A DNA stretch of 64,000 bases from Phytoamicus setariae (GCF_016722925.1 NZ_JAEQNC010000010.1:124001-188000), one strand, 5' to 3'; counted from the first letter of the stretch, positions 1-9,640 are shown. Numbers and translations are program-made. The notes: generated from the letters alone by a model not told the origin.

Positions 1-121
1 GCAATACCATATGGCATCCAGCGCCTTTTGTTTGCCTGTCTTGACGCCCAATGGCGCTGGGAGCATAGGCATGTCTCATGCGCGCCTGCTAAGTACGCAT
101 TCTGCAAGACTGGAGGGAAGC

Positions 122-892
122 ATGCGTGAAATCCTGATCGTGGGCATTGGCTCAGGCAATCCGGAACATATGACCATTCAGGCGATCAACGCGCTGAACA
201 AGGCCGATGTGCTGTTCATTCCCACGAAGGGCGCAAAAAAGGTCGAACTTGCTGACGTCCGGCGCGACATCATCCGGCGCTATGTTACCAATCCTCAGAG
301 CCGGACCGTCGAATATGCGGTTCCGGAGCGCAGGTCCTCTGATCCGTCCTATATGCGCAGCGTCGATGAATGGCACGCAGCAATCACCCGCATCTATGAG
401 GAACTGTTCCTGTCCGAACTCGGGGAGGATGGCATCGGTGCGTTTCTGGTTTGGGGTGACCCGATGCTTTACGACAGCACCATCCGTATTATCGAGCGGG
501 TGACAGCCGCCGGGCGGGTCGCATTCGATTACTCGGTGATTCCCGGCATTACCAGCCTGCAGGCCCTCTGCGCTTCCCACCGCATTCCGCTCAATCTCGT
601 GGGAAAGCCGGTGGAAATCACCACTGGCAGACGGGTTTCGCAGTCATTTCCGCTGGCGAGCGAAACCAGCGCGGTCATGCTCGATGGCGAGCAGGCATTT
701 GCGAAGATAGATGATCCGGATGCGATGATTTACTGGGGCGCCTATCTCGGCACGGTGGACGAGATCGTCATCTCCGGCCGCCTCGATGACAAGAAAGACG
801 AGATCCTCGCCACCCGTGCTGCTGCACGCGAACGCCATGGATGGATCATGGACATCTATCTGCTGCGCAAGGGCGCAGATTTCGAACAATAG
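122..892 (+). CDS. cobF: CobF, precorrin-6A synthase (deacetylating)
   Basis: This cytoplasmic SAM-dependent methyltransferase of the aerobic cobalamin pathway methylates precorrin-5 at C-1 with loss of acetate. The 256-residue product opens with the tetrapyrrole methylase motif VGIGSGNPEHMT, has the second loop GAFLVWGDPMLYDS near residue 110, and VIPGITSLQA near residue 140. I start at 122 because a strong GGAGGGA lies a few bases upstream and the methylase fold begins there; in-frame ATGs from position 11 would add an unlikely tail. It is the first gene of the cob run in this window, separated from cobG by 83 bases. No cobalamin riboswitch is visible in the 121 bases before it, so control must lie further upstream or be absent. 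Confidence 0.93.
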   Translation: MREILIVGIGSGNPEHMTIQAINALNKADVLFIPTKGAKKVELADVRRDIIRRYVTNPQSRTVEYAVPERRSSDPSYMRSVDEWHAAITRIYEELFLSELGEDGIGAFLVWGDPMLYDSTIRIIERVTAAGRVAFDYSVIPGITSLQALCASHRIPLNLVGKPVEITTGRRVSQSFPLASETSAVMLDGEQAFAKIDDPDAMIYWGAYLGTVDEIVISGRLDDKKDEILATRAAARERHGWIMDIYLLRKGADFEQ

Positions 893-975
893 GGCCATGA
901 TTTGACCGGGCGCAAGGCAAAGTCTTGCCCGGCATCGCAAAACGTCTCTAAGATTTCTGCCTGATTGGAACGACC

Positions 976-2328
976 ATGACTCTTGCCCGGCCTGAAAAGA
1001 TCCCAGCATCGAACATGCGCCGTGGCAGTTGCCCGACGCTTGCCCGCCCGATGAAGACCGGAGATGGATTGCTGGCGCGTCTGCGACCTCTTGACTGCAC
1101 GATTGGTGTCGACGCGCTTAGGGCAATTGCGCAATCGGCGGCGGAATTCGGCAACGGAATCCTCGAGATAACCGCGCGCGGCAGCCTGCAGATACGCGGG
1201 CTTCGACCCGAAACGGTGGCCTCCTTCGAACGTGCAGTGCTTGAGACAGGCGTCAAGATTCCCCCGGGACCAATGATTGAAACGCCGCCGCTGGCTGGTC
1301 TTGATCCGGATGAGCTGGTGGATGTTCGGCCGTTGGCCGCCCGGCTGCGCAAGCGCATTGAGGAACATAAACCGCTGCTGGCGCTGGCGCCAAAGCTGGC
1401 GATTACCGTCGACGGAGGTGGGCGCTTCCATCTTGGCGAGGTGGCGGCCGATATCCGAATCGCTGCATATGGCGGCGAGGGCGACTATCTGCTGTCTGTC
1501 AGCGGAATTGCTGCGTCCGCGCGTCCGGTAGCGCTCCTGAGACAAGGCGAGATCGACGACGCCGTCGTGAGGCTGCTGGAAATGCTGGCCGATCTCGGTC
1601 CGGCCGCGCGTGGCAAAGATCTCACAGCGGATCGACTCGCTGCACATATTCCTGCGATCAAGCCAACCGTTGCGGCCCTAACGGAGCCGGTACAGCCCTG
1701 CGGTCTGCACACGATGGAGGGCGGCACGATTGCAGTCGGCGTTGTGCTTCCCTACCGGCAGGTGCATGCCGTTACGTTAATCGAGTTTCTGGATCCGGTG
1801 AAACGCGCAGGCGCAGGCCGGGTTTATCTCGCCCCCGGTCACGCGCTGTTTGTCGCCGGCCTTTCCCGGCCTGCCGGAGAATCTCTTCAACGGCGGGCGA
1901 CAGAGCTGGGCTTCTGGACGGACCCGGGTGATATCAGGGCCAATATTTCGCTATGCGCTGGCTCGCAAGGATGTGCATCGGCATTCTTCGATACCAAGCA
2001 GCTAGCGGACGCTGTCCTCCAGGATGCGCCCGACCTGCTGGATGGATCTTGCACCCTTCATCTGTCGGGTTGCGCCAAGGGTTGCGCACATCCGGCGCCA
2101 TCAGGTTTGGCGCTCATCGGTACGCCAACAGGCTATGGGCTTGTCGTAAATGGGGCGGCTTCGAACGAGCCTGTTGCCTACATTGCCGCAAACGACGTAA
2201 AACCTCTGCTTTCGCGGCTGGCTCTGTTGGTGGCGCAAAGCAGGCAGGCTGGCGAATCGGTTCATACCTGTCTTACACGGCTGGGCGCGGACCGGATCGG
2301 CGCGGCCCTAAAAATGGAAAACACATGA
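976..2328 (+). CDS. cobG: CobG, precorrin-3B synthase
   Basis: This oxygen-dependent monooxygenase of aerobic B12 synthesis converts precorrin-3A to precorrin-3B, the ring-contraction substrate. The 450-residue protein belongs to the nitrite/sulfite reductase family: a first ferredoxin-like half begins near residue 15 (RGSCPTLARPMKTGDGLL), and the C-terminal half carries the paired cysteines that hold the 4Fe-4S cluster (SLCAGSQGCASAF near residue 325 and HLSGCAKGCAHP near 362). Its presence marks the aerobic rather than the anaerobic (cbi) route. The stop overlaps the cobH start in an ATGA arrangement, so the two are translationally coupled. Confidence 0.92.
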   Translation: MTLARPEKIPASNMRRGSCPTLARPMKTGDGLLARLRPLDCTIGVDALRAIAQSAAEFGNGILEITARGSLQIRGLRPETVASFERAVLETGVKIPPGPMIETPPLAGLDPDELVDVRPLAARLRKRIEEHKPLLALAPKLAITVDGGGRFHLGEVAADIRIAAYGGEGDYLLSVSGIAASARPVALLRQGEIDDAVVRLLEMLADLGPAARGKDLTADRLAAHIPAIKPTVAALTEPVQPCGLHTMEGGTIAVGVVLPYRQVHAVTLIEFLDPVKRAGAGRVYLAPGHALFVAGLSRPAGESLQRRATELGFWTDPGDIRANISLCAGSQGCASAFFDTKQLADAVLQDAPDLLDGSCTLHLSGCAKGCAHPAPSGLALIGTPTGYGLVVNGAASNEPVAYIAANDVKPLLSRLALLVAQSRQAGESVHTCLTRLGADRIGAALKMENT

Positions 2329-2957
2329 TCGAATACGATTATATTCGCGACGGAATGGCGATCTATGAAAAGTCTTTTGCCATCATCCGCGCGGAAGCCG
2401 ACCTCTCACGCTTTTCCGAAGCGGAAGCCGATGTTGCTGTTCGCATGATCCATGCCGCTGGTTCGGTGGATGCTGCCCAGCACTTCGAGTTTTCCGAAGG
2501 TTTTGTCGATGCAGCGCGGACGGCTCTCGGGAATGGAGCGCCGATCTTCTGCGATGCCAACATGGTGGTTCACGGCGTTACCGCTGCCCGACTTCCGGCT
2601 GGCAACGAAGTGATCTGCACGTTACGCGATCCGAAAACGGTTGAGATTGCCGCAGAGATCAACAATACCCGTTCGGCCGCGGCACTGAAGCTTTGGGGCG
2701 AACGGATGGCTGGTTCGGTCGTCGCAATTGGCAATGCGCCGACAGCGCTTTTCTATCTCCTTGAAATGCTTAGGGATGGTGCGCCGAAGCCGGCGGCGAT
2801 CCTCGGTATGCCGGTCGGTTTTGTCGGTGCGGCGGAATCCAAGGATGCGCTGGCGGAAAATTCCTATGGCGTGCCGTTTGCAATTGTTCGCGGCCGCCTC
2901 GGCGGCAGTGCAATGACAGCAGCTGCATTGAATTCACTTGCGAGGCCGGGACTGTGA
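2325..2957 (+). CDS. cobH: CobH, precorrin-8X methylmutase
   Basis: It moves the methyl group from C-11 to C-12 of precorrin-8X, giving hydrogenobyrinic acid. The 210-residue product starts MIEYDYIRDGMAIYEKSF, typical of the family, and contains the active-site region FCDANMVVHGVT near residue 78, in which the histidine is the catalytic residue known for this family. The chosen ATG overlaps the cobG stop by four bases; the open frame extends upstream to 1953 but that stretch lies inside cobG. The stop overlaps the GTG start of cobI. Confidence 0.93.
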   Translation: MIEYDYIRDGMAIYEKSFAIIRAEADLSRFSEAEADVAVRMIHAAGSVDAAQHFEFSEGFVDAARTALGNGAPIFCDANMVVHGVTAARLPAGNEVICTLRDPKTVEIAAEINNTRSAAALKLWGERMAGSVVAIGNAPTALFYLLEMLRDGAPKPAAILGMPVGFVGAAESKDALAENSYGVPFAIVRGRLGGSAMTAAALNSLARPGL

Positions 2958-3691
2958 GCGCGATGACATTGGGCAAGCTTATCGGGGTCGGCACGGGTCC
3001 CGGCGATCCGGACCTTTTGACCGTCAAGGCGGTAAAGGCCATTCAGAACGCCGACGTTCTGGCCTGGTTTGCCAAGGAAGGCCGGCGCGGCAATGGCCGC
3101 GGCATCGTCGATGGCGTGGTGCCAGCCGAGATTATCGAGGTGCCGCTCTACTATCCGGTGACAACCGAGATCCATCGCGCCAAGCCGGAATATGTCGATC
3201 AGGTCACGCGGTTTTATGAGGAATCGACGGCGACCCTTGCCAAGCATCTCGAGGCCGGCCGGACGGTGGCTGTGCTCAGCGAGGGAGATCCGCTGTTTTA
3301 CGGCTCCTACATGCATCTTCATGTGCGGCTCGCGGATCGGTTTCCGACCGAAGTGATCCCGGGTGTAACGGCCATGTCCGGATGCTGGTCGCAGGCAAAC
3401 CTGCCCATCGTCCAGGGTGATGATGTGTTGTCGGTACTCCCGGGCACGATGGACGAGGATCAGCTGGTTCGGCGCCTGAGCGACACCGAAGCTGCAGTCA
3501 TCATGAAGGTCGGTCGTAACCTGCCCAAGATCCGCCGAGCACTGATCGAAGCCGGAAGAATTGACCAGGCGTTCTATGTCGAGCGTGGCACAATGGCCAA
3601 TACCGCCATGACCCCGCTGGCCGAGAAGAGCGACGACGAAGCACCGTATTTTTCCATCGTATTGGTACCCGGCTGGAAGACCAAGCCATGA
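2954..3691 (+). CDS. cobI: CobI, precorrin-2 C20-methyltransferase
   Basis: This SAM-dependent methylase acts on precorrin-2 at C-20 to give precorrin-3A. The 245-residue protein has the N-terminal GVGTGPGDPDLLTVKAVKA loop, the GDPLFYGSYMH motif near residue 112 and the VIPGVTAMSGC segment near 133. Translation most likely begins at the GTG that overlaps the cobH stop (GTGA); an in-frame ATG follows two codons later. The stop overlaps the cobJ ATG by four bases, continuing the coupled chain. Confidence 0.93.
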   Translation: MSAMTLGKLIGVGTGPGDPDLLTVKAVKAIQNADVLAWFAKEGRRGNGRGIVDGVVPAEIIEVPLYYPVTTEIHRAKPEYVDQVTRFYEESTATLAKHLEAGRTVAVLSEGDPLFYGSYMHLHVRLADRFPTEVIPGVTAMSGCWSQANLPIVQGDDVLSVLPGTMDEDQLVRRLSDTEAAVIMKVGRNLPKIRRALIEAGRIDQAFYVERGTMANTAMTPLAEKSDDEAPYFSIVLVPGWKTKP

Positions 3692-4452
3692 GCGGCACGC
3701 TTTATGTGATCGGCACCGGCCCCGGAAGCCCTGAACAGATGACGCCCGAAGCGCTGGCTGCGGTCAGCAAGGCGACGGAATTCTTCGGTTATTTTCCCTA
3801 TCTCGATCGCCTGTCACTTCGCGGTGATCAGAAGAAAGTGGCTTCTGACAACCGCGAAGAGCTGGACCGTGCCAGTGTCGCCTTGCGGCGGGCAAGCGAA
3901 GGTGTCGACGTCGCCGTTGTCTCGGGTGGAGATCCCGGCGTGTTCGCCATGGCGGCGGCGGTTTGCGAGGCGATCGAACAGGGGCCGGCCGAATGGCGTC
4001 AAATTGATATTGTCGTCACGCCCGGCGTGACCGCCATGCTCGCCGTGGCAGCGCGAGCTGGCGCGCCTCTGGGTCACGATTTCTGTGCGATCTCCTTGTC
4101 GGATAATCTTAAGCCCTGGGATGTCATCACAAGACGGTTGAAGCTGGTGGCCGAAGCCGGTCTGGTGATCGCGCTCTACAATCCGATCAGCAAGGCACGT
4201 CCATGGCAATTGGGCGAAGCATTTGCGATCCTGTGCGGGATACTGCCGCCTTCAACGCCAGTGATTTTTGGACGCGCGGCGGGCCGGCCGGACGAGCGCA
4301 TCGTCGTGCAACCACTTTCCGAAGCCGATGCCACAGTCGCCGACATGGCGACTTGCGTCATCATAGGCTCGCCGGAAACCCGGATCATCGATCGGGGCGA
4401 AAAGTCCGGCCTCGTCTATACGCCACGGTTCATCGCGGGAGCGAGCAAGTGA
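3688..4452 (+). CDS. cobJ: CobJ, precorrin-3B C17-methyltransferase
   Basis: This enzyme methylates precorrin-3B at C-17 with concomitant ring contraction to precorrin-4. The 254-residue product shows the tetrapyrrole methylase signature IGTGPGSPEQMTPEAL at the N-terminus, VVSGGDPGVFAMA near residue 75 and VTPGVTAMLAVAAR near 110. The ATG overlaps the cobI stop. Its 3' end runs 37 bases into the 3' end of cobK on the opposite strand, so the two transcripts are complementary there. Confidence 0.93.
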   Translation: MSGTLYVIGTGPGSPEQMTPEALAAVSKATEFFGYFPYLDRLSLRGDQKKVASDNREELDRASVALRRASEGVDVAVVSGGDPGVFAMAAAVCEAIEQGPAEWRQIDIVVTPGVTAMLAVAARAGAPLGHDFCAISLSDNLKPWDVITRRLKLVAEAGLVIALYNPISKARPWQLGEAFAILCGILPPSTPVIFGRAAGRPDERIVVQPLSEADATVADMATCVIIGSPETRIIDRGEKSGLVYTPRFIAGASK

Positions 4453-5186
4453 TCGATCAGCTCGAGGGCCGCATCCGCATGATGGACGGTCCTCACGCCG
4501 ATATCGGGCTTTCGCTCGATCATGACCACGTCGATACCAAGGGTGCGTGCGGCGGCGATCTTGCCGTAAGTCGCGGTTCCACCACTGTTTTTGGAAACGA
4601 TCACGTCGATGGCGTTGTCGGCCAGCAGCTTTCGTTCGTCCTGCTCCGCAAACGGGCCGGAGGCGAGAATGTAGCGGCAATCCGGCACGGCGAGCGGCGG
4701 GTCGACAGGCTCGACGCTGCGCACGAGGTAATCGTGCTGGGGCGCGCCCGAGAACTGGTGAGCTTCCTGCCTGCCGATGGCGAGAAATACCCGCTTGCGA
4801 CGGTTTCCGAGCCCGCGGACTGCGTCCTCGATGCTGGCTACCGAAGACCAGCGGTCACCCGGCTGCCGCTGCCATCCCGGGCGACAAAGCGCGAAGATCG
4901 GCGTGTCCGTAGCTGCGGCCGCACTGGCCGCATTGGCCGAAATCTGGTTGGCAAAGGGATGCGTGGCATCGATGAGCAGCGAAATATTCTCGTTCCTGAG
5001 ATAATTCGCCAGGCCGGCTGCACCGCCGAAGCCGCCGCTGCGCACGGGCAACGGCAATGGCTTCGGATCCAAGGTTCGCCCGGCGAGCGAGACAATGCAA
5101 TCGAACTCCGGTCTTGGCGCCAGCAGCTCCGCGAGTTGCCGCGCTTCGGTCGTGCCTCCCAGAACAAGTATCCGGTGTTTTGTCAT
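4416..5186 (-). CDS. cobK: CobK, precorrin-6A reductase
   Basis: It reduces precorrin-6A to dihydro-precorrin-6 (precorrin-6B) with NADPH. The 256-residue protein begins [19 protein letters not shown], the nucleotide-binding start of the family, and contains DATHPFANQISANA near residue 80 and VSKNSGG near 200. The upstream open frame to 5408 is antisense to cobL and is not used. It is the only cob gene on the minus strand: its end overlaps cobJ and its ATG overlaps the cobL ATG by two bases, so its promoter must lie inside the cobL coding region. Confidence 0.9.
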   Translation of the reverse strand: MTKHRILVLGGTTEARQLAELLAPRPEFDCIVSLAGRTLDPKPLPLPVRSGGFGGAAGLANYLRNENISLLIDATHPFANQISANAASAAAATDTPIFALCRPGWQRQPGDRWSSVASIEDAVRGLGNRRKRVFLAIGRQEAHQFSGAPQHDYLVRSVEPVDPPLAVPDCRYILASGPFAEQDERKLLADNAIDVIVSKNSGGTATYGKIAAARTLGIDVVMIERKPDIGVRTVHHADAALELIDHLLAPAMNRGV

Positions 5187-6426
5187 GTCTGATCCGTCGA
5201 ATTCATCGATTGCGCCGCTCCGCTGGCTGACGATCGTCGGCATCGGCGAGGACGGTATAGCTGGGCTCGGCGACGACGCCAAGCGGCGCATAGCCGGGGC
5301 TGAGTTCATCTTTGGCGGCAAACGGCATCTGGAGCTGGCGCAGTCGTTGATCAGCGGTGAGACGAACGCCTGGACCAGCCCACTCGACGGGTCCATTGAA
5401 CAGATCAAAAGCCTGCGTGGGCGAGGGGTGGTGGTGCTGGCATCCGGCGATCCCTTCCTTTACGGCATGGGTGCGACGCTGTCGCGGTTCATCGACGTGA
5501 CAGAAATGATCTCGCTGCCGGCTCCGTCATCGTTCAGCCTGGCGGCATCTCGATTGGGCTGGCCGCTGCAGGACACCGCGACTGTGTCGCTGCATGGCCG
5601 GCCGCTCGATCTTGTCCGGCCATACTTGCAACCTGGTGCGAAGATACTTGCGCTGACCTCGGATGCCGACGGGCCTGCAGCTCTCGCAAGGCTGCTGACC
5701 GAAACTGGTTTTGGTTTGTCGGTCCTGCACGTGCTTGAAGTATTGGGCGGGAGCTCCGAGCGGAAATCCAGACTTATTGCGAAGGATTTTGTGCCGTACG
5801 AAATCAATGCGCTCAATGTTTGTGCAATCGAAGTAATTTGCGCAGGAAATGCGCGCGTTCTTCCGCTCTCGACGGGGCTTGATGACGCGCTTTTCGAGCA
5901 TGACGGGCAGATTACCAAGCGTGAAATCCGGGCGGTGACCCTGTCCTCGCTTGCACCGCGCAGGGGTGAACTGCTCTGGGATATCGGGGCTGGCTCCGGC
6001 TCGATATCCATCGAGTGGATGCTTTGCGATCCAGCTATGCGGGCGATTGCCATCGAAGCCAATCCGGAGCGTGCGGAGCGAATTGGCCGCAACGCGCGGA
6101 TGTTCGGCGTGCCGGGGCTGAAAATTGTCGAGGGCAGCGCGCCAGCAGCTTTGGACGGCGTGCCCGCGCCCGACGCTATTTTCATTGGTGGCGGTGGCAG
6201 CGATCCTGATGTCCTGGATCGGGCAATTGGCGCACTGAAAAATGGTGGCCGCCTGGTCGCCAATGCGGTGACGACGGAAATGGAAGTGTTGCTTCTGGGC
6301 TATCATAAGCGGCTCGGCGGCAATCTGATCCGCATCGATGTGGCGCGCGCCTCGCCAGTCGGCGGCATGACCGGATGGCGGCCGGCTATGCCCGTCACCC
6401 AATGGTCCTGGGCCAAGCCGGCCTGA
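5185..6426 (+). CDS. cobL: CobL, precorrin-6Y C5,15-methyltransferase (decarboxylating)
   Basis: This is a bifunctional methylase adding methyl groups at C-5 and C-15 and decarboxylating the C-12 acetate. The 413-residue protein is a natural fusion: residues 1-210 form a CbiE-type tetrapyrrole methylase ([32 protein letters not shown]), and residues 215-413 a CbiT-type Rossmann methyltransferase ([26 protein letters not shown]). The ATG at 5185 immediately precedes this homology; the longer open frame from 5095 is antisense to cobK. Because cobK lies reversed before it, cobL is either read through from cobJ or has a promoter within cobK. Confidence 0.92.
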   Translation: MSDPSNSSIAPLRWLTIVGIGEDGIAGLGDDAKRRIAGAEFIFGGKRHLELAQSLISGETNAWTSPLDGSIEQIKSLRGRGVVVLASGDPFLYGMGATLSRFIDVTEMISLPAPSSFSLAASRLGWPLQDTATVSLHGRPLDLVRPYLQPGAKILALTSDADGPAALARLLTETGFGLSVLHVLEVLGGSSERKSRLIAKDFVPYEINALNVCAIEVICAGNARVLPLSTGLDDALFEHDGQITKREIRAVTLSSLAPRRGELLWDIGAGSGSISIEWMLCDPAMRAIAIEANPERAERIGRNARMFGVPGLKIVEGSAPAALDGVPAPDAIFIGGGGSDPDVLDRAIGALKNGGRLVANAVTTEMEVLLLGYHKRLGGNLIRIDVARASPVGGMTGWRPAMPVTQWSWAKPA

Positions 6427-6452
6427 GCAGACGAATTGAAAAGGGAATTGGT

Positions 6453-7217
6453 ATGAAAGTGCATTTTATCGGCGCCGGACCGGGTGCAGCAGATCTCATC
6501 ACGGTGCGCGGCGCGAAGCTGATATCGGAGTGCCCGGTCTGCCTGCATGCCGGCTCGATCGTATCGCCGGAACTGCTGCAATACTGCCCGGACGGTGCGC
6601 GGATCATCAATACCGCGCCGATGTCGCTGGATGAGATCGAAGCGGAATATGTCAACGCCGCCGCCAATGGCGAGGATGTGGCGCGCCTGCATTCCGGCGA
6701 CCTTTCGGTTTGGAGCGCGGTGGCCGAGCAGATCCGGCGGCTGCAAAAGCATGGCATTGAATACACGATGACGCCTGGCGTGCCTTCTTTTGCGGCAGCG
6801 GCCGCTGCACTGGGGCGCGAACTGACCATTCCATCTGTCGCCCAGAGTCTGGTGCTGACGCGTGTTTCCGGCCGTGCATCGCCGATGCCGCCGAAGGAGA
6901 CATTGGATAATTTTGCCGCGACCGGCTCGACGCTCGCCATTCATCTGGCGATCCATGCCTTGCCACAGGTGGTGGCAGAGCTTGTGCCCCATTACGGTGT
7001 GGATTGCCCGGTTGCGATCGTCGTCAAGGCGAGCTGGCCAGACGAGCGTATCGTGCGCGGCACGCTTGGCAGCATCGAGGAACAGGTGCAGAATGAGCCG
7101 ATCGAGCGAACTGCCTTGATTTTTGTCGGTCCCGGCTTGGACGCTACCGATTTTCGCGAAAGTTCGCTATATGATGCCGCCTATCAGCGCCGTTTCAGGG
7201 GACGCGACGGCCTTTAA
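6453..7217 (+). CDS. cobM: CobM, precorrin-4 C11-methyltransferase
   Basis: It methylates precorrin-4 at C-11 to precorrin-5, the CobF substrate. The 254-residue protein begins [20 protein letters not shown], followed by [12 protein letters not shown] near 30, [11 protein letters not shown] near 80 and [13 protein letters not shown] near 105, all typical of the family. The ATG at 6453 is preceded by AAGGGAA; the open frame starting at 6375 overlaps cobL and is rejected. It ends the visible cob run; the next gene is convergent 27 bases away. Confidence 0.93.
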   Translation: MKVHFIGAGPGAADLITVRGAKLISECPVCLHAGSIVSPELLQYCPDGARIINTAPMSLDEIEAEYVNAAANGEDVARLHSGDLSVWSAVAEQIRRLQKHGIEYTMTPGVPSFAAAAAALGRELTIPSVAQSLVLTRVSGRASPMPPKETLDNFAATGSTLAIHLAIHALPQVVAELVPHYGVDCPVAIVVKASWPDERIVRGTLGSIEEQVQNEPIERTALIFVGPGLDATDFRESSLYDAAYQRRFRGRDGL

Positions 7218-7244
7218 TCCACAATGCGCGGGCTGAATTGATCA

Positions 7245-7964
7245 TCAGGCAAGCCGGGATCGTGCGCGTGCCGAGACAATACCGCGCAAGCCGAGCATGC
7301 ACAGCAGGGCCGACGCGACGAGAAGCGCATAGCCACCGCAGAATTGGTAGAGTACCACGCCAGCCACACCACCAACCAGAAAGGCGACGATGGTCGTCAG
7401 GTGAAGCCTGAGTCTGGTGTCGTTGCCTGAAGCGTTGGGGTTTGCATCGCCACGCAATTTCCAGGCCAGTGCGATTTCTATGCCGAGGTCTGTCGCCATC
7501 CCCGAAACATGCGTTGTGCGGACTCGTGCGTTCGACAGGTGAGTCACCACCGCATTCTGCATTCCCATCAGGAAGGCCAGCCAGATGACCAGCAGCGCTA
7601 CGCGGACCGTGCCTGCCAGCCAAAGGTCGACCAGGCTGAGCGGTGCAAGAAGCAGGCCTTCGAGCAGAATCACCAAGGCATGCGCGCCGACCACTCCTCG
7701 ACGTTCCGCAGCAAGAATTACGAATGTGCAGGTGGCCGCTCCGGCAATGAAGGCGATGACAATGACGAGATAGAGCCAGGCACTGGATAAGGCGCCGGTC
7801 GCGATGCGATCCGACAGGGCCGATACATTTCCGGTCATATTGGCCGAGAAAAAGCCGACGGCATAGAACGCGGCGGCATTGATACCTCCGGCGATCGAAG
7901 CGAGCGTAATCGCCAGTTGGCGGTCGATTACCGCATCTCTCTGGGATCCTGGGGTGACGAGCAT
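7245..7964 (-). CDS. YoaK/DUF1275 family membrane protein
   Basis: This is an integral membrane protein of unknown function. The 239-residue product (from the ATG giving MLVTPGSQRDAV; a longer start at 8012 is possible) has about six hydrophobic segments and the DUF1275 hallmarks AGGINAAAFYAVGFFSANMTGN near residue 20 and FLMGMQNAVVTHLSNARVRTTHVSGMATDLG around 115-145. It converges on cobM and lies about 100 bases downstream of the HdeD-like gene on the same strand, so the pair may be co-transcribed. No substrate or partner can be inferred. Confidence 0.8.
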   Translation of the reverse strand: MLVTPGSQRDAVIDRQLAITLASIAGGINAAAFYAVGFFSANMTGNVSALSDRIATGALSSAWLYLVIVIAFIAGAATCTFVILAAERRGVVGAHALVILLEGLLLAPLSLVDLWLAGTVRVALLVIWLAFLMGMQNAVVTHLSNARVRTTHVSGMATDLGIEIALAWKLRGDANPNASGNDTRLRLHLTTIVAFLVGGVAGVVLYQFCGGYALLVASALLCMLGLRGIVSARARSRLA

Positions 7965-8061
7965 GCTGATACAACCGATCTGGCGTAGGGAGTCGAGGGC
8001 GGTACAGTGCAATCATGCCTGAGTCGCGCCGCTCGGCAAGCCCGCTGAGCCAAGATACGTT

Positions 8062-8640
8062 TTATGTCAGCGACTTGCGGGCCTGCCATGCCATGGAGGA
8101 TATTGCCATCCCGATGCTGATCAACTGGATGCCAAGCAAGAGACCGACCAGCCAGACGGCCGTTATCTGCAGGTATGCCAACAGAACTATCGACAGGATG
8201 ACACCGACGATTCCGCTCGCCAGCACCCATCCCCATTGCGGAAGGGGACGGATGGTCAAGGCGAAAACGATCTTCGATATACCCTCGATCATGAAGAAGA
8301 TGATGAGCAGCATCGTGATCGTGACCAGTCCCTGTGCCGGATCGCGCAGAAAGAGAAAACCGATCAGGATGCCGAGGATCGCTGAGACAAGTTGCAGCCA
8401 GAAATGCGGAACGCGTTGCGCTCCGATCAGGCTTATCCCTTGAATAATGCCGCTGAGGATCAGCAGCCATCCCATCAGCACGATTATCGCAACGGCCGAG
8501 ATAAGCGGATAGACGATCGCCAGAACGCCACCAATGACGAGAAGGACACCCTGGACAAGATACCAGAACGAGTAGCGCTTGACGGTGTCACGCATGGCTG
8601 AGCGGAAAGTTTCAGCTGCTTTTTCAAGTTCTTGGGACAT
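8062..8640 (-). CDS. HdeD family (DUF308) membrane protein
   Basis: This 192-residue protein consists almost entirely of six hydrophobic helices in three pairs, the arrangement of HdeD/DUF308 proteins, which in enterobacteria are tied to acid resistance at high cell density. Visible family-like stretches are YSFWYLVQGVLLVIGGVLAI near residue 23, LMGWLLILSGIIQGISLI near 54, and repeated FxxRDPxxG turns. A good AAAGGAA sits eleven bases before the ATG. The charged first 20 residues are cytoplasmic by the positive-inside rule. A role in envelope stress is inference from the family only. Confidence 0.82.
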   Translation of the reverse strand: MSQELEKAAETFRSAMRDTVKRYSFWYLVQGVLLVIGGVLAIVYPLISAVAIIVLMGWLLILSGIIQGISLIGAQRVPHFWLQLVSAILGILIGFLFLRDPAQGLVTITMLLIIFFMIEGISKIVFALTIRPLPQWGWVLASGIVGVILSIVLLAYLQITAVWLVGLLLGIQLISIGMAISSMAWQARKSLT

Positions 8641-8974
8641 GCAGGGTTCCTTTCTCGGAAGATTCCTTGCTTACCCTAGGGAAGATAACGCTGAGATAGA
8701 GACTTCACAACATGAAATTGCAGGGCGCTGAATCCCGCTATTTGTCGCGGCATGGTGGTTTCCGTTCCGCGGCCAGATGCTTCGCGCCTAGAAGGAATTG
8801 TGCCAACCGTTGCCAAGCGGCTTGAAACCGTGTGCGAACGCCGGTAGAAGAACGCAACTGTCGGCGCGCCGGACCGCTTTGCGAAAAGTTGGTTTCGTCA
8901 TTCTTCTGTTCACAAATTCGTGGCAGAAGGAATGAAGGGCGCCCGGCGCGGGACAATTCAGAGGCTGTTTCAGC
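8641..8974. other. Intergenic region without a recognised gene
   Basis: This stretch separates the minus-strand HdeD-like gene from the plus-strand complex I subunit gene and must hold both divergent promoters. Short open frames on the minus strand here have no ribosome binding site and no recognisable sequence. I see no RNA motif or repeat. Confidence 0.5.
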
Positions 8975-9280
8975 ATGAGTGCAAAAATCTATCGTCCTGC
9001 CAAGACCGCGATGCAGTCGGGCAAGGCAAAGACCAATCTCTGGGTGCTAGAGTACGATCAGGAACAGCCCCGTGTCATCGATTCGGTGTTCGGCTACACC
9101 GGCTCCGGCGATATGCGCCAGCAGATCAGGCTGACATTCGAATCCAGCGAACTGGCTGAAGCCTATGCCAAGCGCAACGGCATCGAATATCGTGTGATCG
9201 AGCCCAAAGACGCAACGCGCAAGACGGTTTCCTACACCGATAACTTCCGCTATACGCGCACACAGCCTTGGACTCATTGA
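8975..9280 (+). CDS. NDUFS4-like complex I accessory subunit
   Basis: The 101-residue protein matches the ETC complex I subunit (NDUFS4, 18 kDa) family, a supernumerary subunit of NADH:ubiquinone oxidoreductase found in alphaproteobacteria and mitochondria. It begins MSAKIYRPAKTAMQSGKA and contains WVLEYDQEQPR, the DMRQQIRLTFES block and YRVIEPKDATRKTVSYTDNF, followed by FRYTRTQPWTH. Full length for the bacterial family. It stands alone, away from any nuo operon, which is usual, and is followed 63 bases later by tRNA-Arg. Confidence 0.9.
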   Translation: MSAKIYRPAKTAMQSGKAKTNLWVLEYDQEQPRVIDSVFGYTGSGDMRQQIRLTFESSELAEAYAKRNGIEYRVIEPKDATRKTVSYTDNFRYTRTQPWTH

Positions 9281-9343
9281 TCACGGGCTATCGTTCTGGC
9301 AAAATAGTACACCTTCCGTAGCCCGCCAACGGGCACGGCCAGC

Positions 9344-9420
<77 letters not shown>

Positions 9421-9481
9421 TTTCACCATCTAAGTATTTGTTTTTATTATGAATTCGACTGGACGGGGTTGTAGGTGTGAT

Positions 9482-9640
9482 CTATATCCTGTTCGCTAAC
9501 CGTTCTGATGCGGCCTTAGCCAGCTTCTTCGTGTCTGCTTCCTTCATGTAAAATTCAGCTACCGACAGGTGCGACCAACCGTACATCGCCATCTGCTCGT
9601 GGGCTGTTGCGCTGACGCTGTGGCAAGCCGCGCGAAGGTC
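9482..9640 (-). pseudogene. C-terminal remnant of a phage-type tyrosine integrase
   Basis: The minus-strand frame ends in AHEQMAMYGWSHLSVAEFYM followed by KEADTKKLAKAASERLANRI, which has the look of the last ~50 residues of a tyrosine recombinase of the tRNA-targeting prophage type, including the YGW..L..AE.Y region where the family places the catalytic tyrosine. The upstream part (DLRAA) may correspond to the H-x-LR motif region. Everything N-terminal is lost: the frame beyond about 9640 no longer resembles an integrase. Position (62 bases behind the tRNA 3' end) and orientation fit a decayed integrated element. Confidence 0.68.

Noticed and set aside
1-121. Possible cobalamin riboswitch before cobF
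   Set aside because: No B12-box-like sequence or pseudoknot-capable region is present in the 121 bases available; the element could only lie outside the window.
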